From assembly GCA_963576565.1 (NCBI GenBank), contig OY755046.1:50710786-50774785 (forward strand): DNA of 64,000 nucleotides. The letters run 5' to 3'. Origin of the DNA: Aspidapion aeneum (Eukaryota; Arthropoda; Insecta; Coleoptera; Brentidae). Shown here one piece after another: positions 57,336 to 64,000 of the stretch. A program made the translations under genes and the position numbers. The first letter of the stretch is position 1. Every line of letters begins with the position of its first letter. The notes beneath the pieces were generated by a model that made no database searches, was not told the origin of the DNA, and saw only the letters and a list, made by a program, of their open reading frames with translations.

Positions 57336-57414
57336 TCCATAGCTAGGATCAATCGCCTAGTTTTTTTCCCAAATTTTTGCCGAGATATGCCTTGTTGGGA
57401 CATTACAAAAACAA

Positions 57415-57640
57415 CCATATGCCGAGGTGGGACTCGAACCGACGCAATAGAAAGTTCCTCGGGTGTTTCCCTAGAGAAACTTTTATATTAGAGATCTTTT
57501 TGCATAACAGAGATGATTCAGAGCTTGCAAGTGGCCTAAGCTCTTCTGTTTCGTCCACGATCCCGAATCAATGCACTGATAGTAGTAGTACAAATTGGAC
57601 GGGGGGGGGGGGGGGGTGAAATGAAATATTTTGTACATAG
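57415..57640 (-). repeat. possible tRNA-derived SINE fragment
   Basis: On the minus strand near 57440-57421 the sequence GGTTCGAGTCCCACCTCGGC matches a Pol III B box and tRNA T-arm/acceptor 3' half. A full cloverleaf cannot be built, because the matching 5' acceptor and D-arm are absent at the right distance. A G-run of about 17 bases lies at 57601-57617. Confidence 0.4.
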
Positions 57641-58317
57641 ACTTAATTTAATTTTTTCTGCACTATATTTAATTATTGCAGTAACAAACTCTAATCTATT
57701 AAATAAATTATTAAACCTTTTTAAAAGAACTTTATATTTTTGTTTACTGCGAAAAAATCCTACATAAAGGATTTAATATTTTACCTTATTTTCATTAGGA
57801 TGCTATAAAATTTAAGGGTTACGAAATGTAAATATTTGTTGTCTTGAAAGTCGCGTTCTAGCTAACTGTGCAAGAAATTAAACGGTAAGACGCTGCTCTA
57901 AACTGCCAAAACACTTGCAAGAGCCATGCATCGTACTGCATCGCAGTAAAGAATGTTGTTAAACAAGCGTGACTGTAGTTCAATTGTTTACCGCGCTACA
58001 GTAACTGGATTTACTAGTACCGGAGTAAAGATCGGAGCTGCGAAACCACGTAACTATAGATTCATTGTTTACTGCTGTACAGTAACTGAGCTTACTGTCT
58101 CACAGTAAAGAATGGTTTTATGCGCCCCGGAACCCAGACCAGCGTCATCAGTTTGCCATAGCTTAGGGTCACCAGCGCTTCTGCGCATTCTCCCATCAAC
58201 CGTCAGCAATCTTGAGTGCGCTGAGTGCCTTTCCGGACCTCTTCTCGTACCCTGATGGTTAACAAATATTAACCTATATGCCAAAAGAGGATGTATACAA
58301 GTTACCTGTGGAACATA
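57641..58317. repeat. intergenic, with a short duplicated GTTTAC...CAGTAACTG motif
   Basis: 'GTTTACCGCGCTACAGTAAC' near 57987 and 'GTTTACTGCTGTACAGTAAC' near 58068 repeat about 80 bp apart, with ACTGNNNNNCAGTAAAGA variants nearby. No gene was recognised. Confidence 0.45.
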
Positions 58318-58504
58318 CAGTGGCGCACCCAGGAATAGGTCTTGGGGGAGGAGGGGGTTCCGAAGCCTCTTGGGGGCCCGAAGCCTCATGATGTCGAATT
58401 TTAAGCTATTTTTTGTGTTTTTTCATGAAATATGTGGGAAATATGTAAAAAAATCCAAGGCTTGGGGGGGGGCGGCCCCCGAGCCCCCCCTGGGTTTGCC
58501 CATG
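58318..58504. mobile_element. hAT-like mini-element, GC-rich ends, about 187 bp
   Basis: The ends CAGTGGCGCACCCAGG and CCTGGGTTTGCCCATG are imperfect inverted repeats with adjacent G and C runs. They resemble the 56552-57335 element in layout. No target duplication was found. Confidence 0.55.
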
Positions 58505-60223
58505 AAAATAACGCCCACTTAAGGAAAAAAAAATTTCTTCAAAAAAAAAATCAAATACATTAAACACCCAACAAACCAAGATTATTTTAATTTGAACTTT
58601 CGTTAATGAAACTAAAGGTATAGTTTTTGCAAATTCACCTGAAATGCTCCTAATACGGGGCTATCGATTTCATGAAATTTTGCTCCCTTCTGCCCTTCAA
58701 AAGTTATCCAAATTCATGTAAAATCTTCCTGGTAGAATTTCAACCCTACCGACAGAGAAAAGGCGCCGCTCTTTGCGGTCCGAGCACAAAGTATTTGTTT
58801 TCGGACCGACCGAACACAGGTGGATAGATGGCACCTGATTGGCAGATTTTTTTGAGATGCGCTTTTAATTGCTTTCGGGTCTGCTTTTCGGGACCTCTTT
58901 AGTCGGCAGTATGCAGAGTTAGAAAATAAATCAGTGTCGTTTCTGTAGGTGTAGGAATAAAAAGTTTTACTATCTATTTTTATTTCTTTAGTTTACGCCA
59001 TAATTAAATGAAATAATTTTCATGAGTATATCTACCGCCGCCCATGTCATTTTCTTTAAAGGATATGCCGATGGTCGGCCTTAACCTTTGTTCAACTGAC
59101 TTTGCAAAAACTATACCTTCACGTGCATTCTGAAGTGCATAGAAAACTATTATATATAGTATGTTAAAAACCACCGGGCTCTAGTACCCAAACATTCGGT
59201 TAAAGCCAACATGAATAAAAAAACGGTATTTAGATGTCTCAGGGCAAAAAAAGATTTGACTAACATATTTCCCACATACCAAAAAAATACAGCTATCAAA
59301 GATAACCCACGTGTCAGGGCTAACCGTCTATTGATAAACTGACCCTTGGTCTTGTTTGTAAAAGGAGTTATCTTTAGATGCATATACACGGGTTCAGGTT
59401 CAGGCTTTCTTCTTGGCTTGGTTTCAACCAGGAAACCATCTGCCAGCACTCTTTGAGCGATTCCAAGATTGTTTCACACATTGGCTACTTGGAACCGGAT
59501 ATTCTGTTTATTTTCTTGTAAAATTTTACGTCGGTGTTCTTGCATTTTTTTTTGTTGCTTTTAATTTGTTAATTTTTTGGGAGGAAATAGATAGAGGATC
59601 CAAAAGTTTCTCTTGATTCGATATTTATTAATAGCTTGTCTAGATACGCATAAAAATATATCTTTAAAATTTCTCGGTAATCTGGACAAATATTAGTGAT
59701 CATTTATAGATATTTTTATTTAATAGATTTGTTACAAAGGTCGTAAGATGTTTAGACATACCTATATAATTCTTAAAAGCAGTGGCAGATCCGGGCTCTC
59801 AAAATTCATGGGGGGGGGGGCAAATATAAAATTAATTATGGCCTTTGTCAGGCACCGGTAAAATCAAGTATAAATTATTAAAAACAAAACTAAAAATATC
59901 AGATCCGTCCTGGTTCTTCTACATTTATTTTGTGTTGGCATCCAATTATTCATCAAAATTATCTTTCCATCCATTTTCAGTTCAGTTGTTAAACTGAAAA
60001 TACGTCTCCTCGTGGCGAAAATTAAGGGTTGATTTATACTCAACCTCATATCAGGGATAAAAAATTAGAGGGCGGTTGTTTTTTTTATCCTTTTGTTCCG
60101 CTACAGCGGCGTAGCATGTATCTAGTTTTGCGGTAAATATGTATGAGCGCGCATCCAGAAAATGTTGGAACCATTTGTGGGAGAAACCAACATAAGATCT
60201 GCACCTAGGATATAAATAATATA
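58505..60223. other. intergenic region, one more hAT-like terminus
   Basis: Near 59781, CAGTGGCAGATCCGGG followed by a G-run resembles the left terminus of the CAGTGGCGGATCC family, without a recognised partner. Otherwise no gene, RNA or shared repeat was supported. Confidence 0.45.
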
Positions 60224-60250
60224 CCGGGTGGGTCAAAAAAACCGGTTTTT

Positions 60251-60473
60251 TTGAAGTGTAAACTTCTTTAGGCGCGTTTAGCAGTTTTTGTGGGTAGTGA
60301 ATTGAACTGGGCCATCAGGCTCGGCTCTATAACGTTCATTCGGGTGAAGTCGGCTCGAGTCGACTAACTGTGAGAGGAACATTCAGCGAGCGATATGATG
60401 CAGATGAAGGCCAGTATTATTAATTTCGCCTTGTTGAAGTTTACACTTCTGCCGTGTGGTCTTAAGCACACAG
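60251..60473. repeat. GAAGTGTAAACTTC-ended element (copy 3 of 3)
   Basis: It has the same ends and interior as 21951-22236, slightly shorter. It splits the left terminus of the foldback member (the A-run is on one side, 'TTAATTATAACTTTTGAAC' on the other). Confidence 0.78.
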
Positions 60474-61009
60474 ATTTTTTTTTTAATTATAACTTTTGAA
60501 CTATACAATCGATTTTAATGAGACAAACTGCACTTGGCAGAGAATTAATCTTAGTTTTAATTTAACATATTTTGCCCGCCATCTTAAAATCCAGATAGCG
60601 GACGAAATTATAATGTACTCTTCAAAGATGCTCGTTTATTCTTGTGTTGCATAATTATTTTTTTAAATTACTATAAAAGCTGCATTCTTGCCACGTACAA
60701 GAAGGTATGAATTTGCAAAATCGGTTCAGTCGTTCTAAAAAAATGTTTTTCTTATAACGATGGTTTTGCATATTATACGATTGCCTTTCCAATCATGTCT
60801 GCATTTATTTCCTTAAAAATTGATTACTACTGAACCGATTTTCATGAAGTGAAAAACATCCTGGTTATAACTGATTGCTTTTTAAAGATCATGATCAAAG
60901 TTTATCGCACTTAAAAAATAAATATTTTAAAATATTTATTTTCCGAAAATATTTTGTATTTTTCCCGAGGGGTCATCGGCACCCTAAAATTTTGTACAGC
61001 GTCCAACAG

Positions 61010-61547
61010 GACTTGGGTCCTGTCGTGTACTGTTGGGTCCTGTTGAGTACTGTTGGGTCCTGTTGGGTACTGTTGGGTCCTGTTGGGTCCTGTTGGGTCC
61101 TGTCGTGTACTGTCGAGTACTGTTGGGTCCTGTCGAGTACTGTTGGGTCCTGTTGGGTACTGTTGGGTCCTGTCGAGTACTGTTGGGTCCTGTCAGGTCC
61201 TGTTGAGTACTGTTGAGTCCTGTTGAGTACTGTTGGGTCCTGTTGAGTACTGTCGGGTCCTGTCGAGTACTGTTGGGTCCTGTCAGGTACTGTTGAGTCC
61301 TGTCGAGTACTGTTGGGCCTGTCGAGTAGTTGGGTCCTGTTGAGTACTGTTGGGTCCTGTCGGGTCCTGTCGAGTACTGTTGAGTACTGTTGGGTCCTGT
61401 CGGGTCCTGTCGCGTACTTTTGGGTCCTGTCGTGTACTGTCGAGTACTGTTGGGTCCTGTCGAGTACTGTTGAGTACTGTTGGGTCCTGTCGGGTCCTGT
61501 CGCGTACTGTTGGGTCCTGTCGTGGTACTGTCGGGTCCTGTTGTGAA
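61010..61547. repeat. minisatellite, 10/20-bp units TGTTGGGTCCTGTCGAGTAC
   Basis: About 27 units of TGTTGGGTCC and TGTCGAGTAC alternate irregularly as two half-units. Because 10 is not a multiple of 3, all frames stay open on the minus strand, producing long Thr/Gly/Pro/Gln/Tyr-rich ORFs. These ORFs have no start context and follow only from unit composition. The repeat sits at the core of the foldback member. Confidence 0.92.
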
Positions 61548-62284
61548 ATTTGTACAGTACTGTTGAAAGCTGATGACTTCTCGATTTTTCCCCACACAAC
61601 GAGGTACAAATTAGTGTGGTGGTTCCCAAAAAATCTATTTTTGTTTCAACCATTGTTTTACAGATTATACGATTTTATTGCCAATCCTGCCTGCATTAAT
61701 TTCGTTATTACTAAACCGATTTTAGTGAAATAAAAAAATCATGATGAGGATTGATTGCTCTTTAAAGATTATCATCAAAATTTTCCACAATCTTTGAATT
61801 TAAGACGTCGGACAGAATCATACTTGATTCTTCAAAATGGCGTGTTTATTTTAATTTTCCGAAAATGTTTTAGTTTTTTTTTAATTTATAGAAGCCATGA
61901 TTTTTTTTTATTTCACCAACATCGGTTCACTAATAATGAGTTTATAAAGAACTGAATGCAGACAGAACAAAACAATGGTTAACCATACTTTACCGTTTTT
62001 ATTACTCTGTACCTTGTTAGGCGGGAGATAAGTAGTGCTTTTCTACACGGCAAAAAAATTGTCTTAGATCAAAGCAAATTGCTTTGAAGTAAAATATTTG
62101 GTGCTTTCCTATTCACCAAGAGAATATTTTCTTTTATTTTAATGTAAAACAGAAATTGTTTTACTATAAATTGGAATTTAATTAATCTAAGGTATTGTTT
62201 TCTCTGAAAGTAAAATATTACTTATATGAAGACAATTTGCTTTGTTACAAAATGGAGTATACTCAAACAAAACAATTAAAAGAA

Positions 62285-62410
62285 AATTTTCCGAAATTAA
62301 GAATCATAAAAAGCCAAGTACGCGAAAATGGAATTCCGTAAAAAGAATTAAGGTAAAAGTAACGCCAAGTTCTCTAATACAAATTTTAAAATGTAAGGTT
62401 CTTATTAGTT
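62285..62410 (+). repeat. dispersed repeat (family of 950-1060)
   Basis: 'AAAGCCAAGTACGCGAAAAT', 'TTCCGTAAAAAGAATTAAGG', 'TAATACAAATTTTAAAATG' and 'AAGGTTCTTATTAGTT' match the copy at 950-1060 in order and orientation. Confidence 0.7.
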
Positions 62411-62434
62411 TGAAAATGGTTCTTTAAAAAGAAG

Positions 62435-62606
62435 AAAGGGGTAGGGGAAGACTTCAAATGAGATGGCTGGACGACTTGAAGAGACATGCAGGAGCTAGAT
62501 GGATGAACACGGCGACAGGCAGAGAAGAATGGAAGATATTGGGGGACGCCTAAGTCCATAGATTGATCGAAGAAGGCTAGATAGATAGATAGATAGATAG
62601 ACTAAA
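62435..62606 (+). mobile_element. LINE 3' end with (TAGA)n tail
   Basis: The plus strand reads GRGRLQMRWLDDLKRHAGAR, then WMNTATGREEWKILGDA and a stop, followed by a (TAGA)n tail at 62576-62604. The RWLDD...W...A..R..W...G block is the usual C-terminal end of RTE/CR1-type LINE ORFs. Only this tail is present. Confidence 0.78.
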
Positions 62607-63500
62607 TTTGGGGAAGTTTAACTTGAACCACGGCCCACGGATAACTTGGGACTACTCCTTTAAGGACTAAGTACAAAACTAGGGAAAGAAGGGTGCACAA
62701 TAAACTAGTTACAACTGCAGTCCAGTCTTCTGGTTCTTGTGGAGGAGCCCCTGGGTGCAAAATTTCTTCGTAAGTGCACCTTTCAAAAAATTATAAGGTA
62801 AGCCCGGGTGTCTTGCAAAATTTCCTCTCAAAAAAATTATGAATTGAATTTCCTTTAAATTAGCTTTTGCTACGCCAATGTTTTTATTCGTGTTATATTC
62901 TGCGAAAGTAATATGAGTATTTGACGACAGGAAAATTAATAGGAGATATTGACCCTGACTGTTTTTTTTTCTCCTTTTTCCTTCTGTACTTTTATGATGA
63001 TAACGAAAATTTTTGGCATTTTATGTGGTGTTATATTTTTTAGAACTGTAGGGGAAAGGGGGGCAAAGATACAATGGTAAAACGGGATTCCGCAGTTTTA
63101 GCTAAACTGCACAAGAATAAATATATTTTATCTCCATAACTGGTTCAACTTTCTGCAATATGATTGGTGTCGGTCGGTCGGCTGAGCTTAAGTTGGTATT
63201 TGCTCAACATGTGATGTTGTGTGCTGTTTATTGTAAAAATAGCTTGCGCATTTTGTGACGGTAAGTACATTTCTTACAGACTTTTCAAAATTTTGTTTAC
63301 ATTGAACAATTATTGGGTTTTTGTATATCAACTTTTTACAAAAAGCAATCGTAATTCCAAATGACGAACGCAATGGTGTTCATTTAATCGGAGAAATAAT
63401 CCTATAAAATTAGGTATCCCATTTTGCCTCTTTTACCCCTATTATACATGGAGTTCTTAAATATAGACGTAGGGCTACACATTTTTCGCCTCGGTATAAA
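62607..63500. other. intergenic region, nothing assigned
   Basis: No coding gene, RNA or shared repeat was supported. Confidence 0.4.
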
Positions 63501-63514
63501 AAGAGCCAAGATAT

Positions 63515-63760
63515 AAAAGTTGAGAAAGTTATAGAAAATAACAGAAATATGAAATGTCTAAGACCGACTCTAGGTAGATAATATGAAATAACTAAAATAA
63601 AGGATATAAACAGCATAGAGACTAACGTTAAAGAGGATATTACAAATTTTACACAACTATCCTATACAGAATTATACCAAACAAAAAGGGAACCATCACG
63701 GGAAACCACGAAGAAACTCCAAACAAAAATAAAGAATATAAACTCAGTACAATGAATAGA
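63515..63760 (+). pseudogene. LINE linker fragment between endonuclease and reverse transcriptase
   Basis: The plus strand reads VEKVIENNRNMKCLRPTLGR, a stop, then YEITKIKDINSIETN, KEDITNFTQLSYTELYQTKR and TKIKNINS. The pattern IENN.NMK.LRP...I.K..D.......DI......Y.ELY is the segment before the reverse transcriptase of APE-type LINEs. The fragment ends near 63760, before any RT motif. Confidence 0.55.
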
Positions 63761-64000
63761 GGAGTTTTACCCTACAAAAGGTCCGGTAGTTTTGAATTTT
63801 GGATATGGTATTAAGGTCAAAAGGGTAGTTAAAAATCTGAGTTTTCGTCACCCCCACCACTGTGCTTCCTTCGCCATCTTGAAAAAACCATCAAAAATTG
63901 GCACTTTTTGTAGTTTCTTGCCTGCAATTGCGTTCCAGTACACTAAATCGCAAAAAGAATTATATGAAATTTTTTAGAGGATATACCTAATTATCTACAA

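Larger units (their letters stand above)
60224..62050. repeat. broken member of the 37.5-kb foldback family, with nested element and minisatellite
   Basis: It starts CCGGGTGGGTCAAAAAAA after TA. Then come 'TATAACTTTTGAACTATAC', 'GACAAACTGCACTTGGCAGA' and 'AAATCGGTTCAGT' as in the intron-1 element. It contains the 60251-60473 insertion and the 61010-61547 minisatellite. The right terminus could not be found; the arm fades out near 62050. Confidence 0.7.

Noticed and set aside
57415..57500. tRNA gene on the minus strand
   Set aside because: Only the T-arm/acceptor half is present; no D-arm or matching 5' acceptor strand, so at most a SINE piece.
59150..59449. Minus-strand ORF of 99 codons with hydrophobic segments
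   Set aside because: No recognisable family, no splice or promoter context; AT-rich sequence produces hydrophobic ORFs by chance.
60973..61653. Long minus-strand ORFs rich in Thr, Gly, Pro, Gln and Tyr
   Set aside because: They follow from a 10-bp tandem repeat without stops in several frames at once; no signal peptide, splice sites or independent support.

Overview
The window is AT-rich eukaryotic DNA with GT-AG introns, long introns and a dense, nested load of transposable elements. Protein content and element types point to an insect. A beetle is my guess, but nothing in the window proves the order. There is no prokaryotic organisation: no operons, ribosome binding sites or CRISPR arrays.

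Three host gene loci can be read. (1) The last two exons of a histidine acid phosphatase lie at 1394-2200 (+), with a poly(A) signal close behind. (2) A complete three-exon secreted histidine acid phosphatase (391 aa) lies at 6145-10187 (-), with both catalytic motifs. Between these two convergent genes sit five decayed copies of the 3' end of the second gene (about 2.4-5.95 kb), a tandem array of dead last exons. (3) A complete ten-exon polypeptide GalNAc-transferase (574 aa) lies at 30947-43301 (-). Every splice junction was fixed by phase, and the reading frame closes exactly. The first two loci suggest a secreted or lysosomal phosphatase cluster. The third is a Golgi enzyme that starts mucin-type O-glycosylation. 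I see no functional link between them.

The rest is mostly mobile DNA. 0-1 kb: a satellite of about 143 bp (second patch at 41.96-42.3 kb). 2.6-3.6 kb: a TIR element inside a dead phosphatase copy. 7.65-8.29 kb: a 5'-truncated LINE with a 13-bp target duplication in phosphatase intron 1. 9-16 kb: MITEs, a Penelope-like GIY-YIG fragment and a pair of hAT-like MITEs. 16.1-17.56 kb: a LINE split by a TA-flanked foldback MITE. 17.6-23.9 kb: more hAT-like MITEs, a degenerate LINE reverse transcriptase and a 644-bp foldback element with a 9-bp target duplication. 24.3-26.5 kb: a decayed P-element/THAP9-like transposase between inverted repeats. 28.4-29.4 kb: a LINE RNase H region. GalNAc-transferase introns: foldback elements and a Jockey-like LINE. 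43.9-45.6 kb: a TA-flanked inverted-repeat element exactly between two direct repeats. 47.8-48.8 kb: a hAT-type element. 49.2-50.4 kb: a TIR element with a THAP exon. 50.6-53.1 kb: a 66-bp hAT-like mini-MITE beside a Tc1-like transposon that was itself hit by a PIF/Harbinger remnant carrying MADF sequence. 53.8-64 kb: nested MITEs, a GC-rich hAT element, a TIR repeat with a 20-bp minisatellite, and LINE tails.

The most informative signals are the target-site duplications, which allow precise excision in silico and give relative ages. Next come the tandem dead phosphatase exons and an out-of-frame upstream ORF overlapping the GalNAc-transferase start. I found no convincing new biochemical system; the novelty here lies in unclassified elements and nested architecture.
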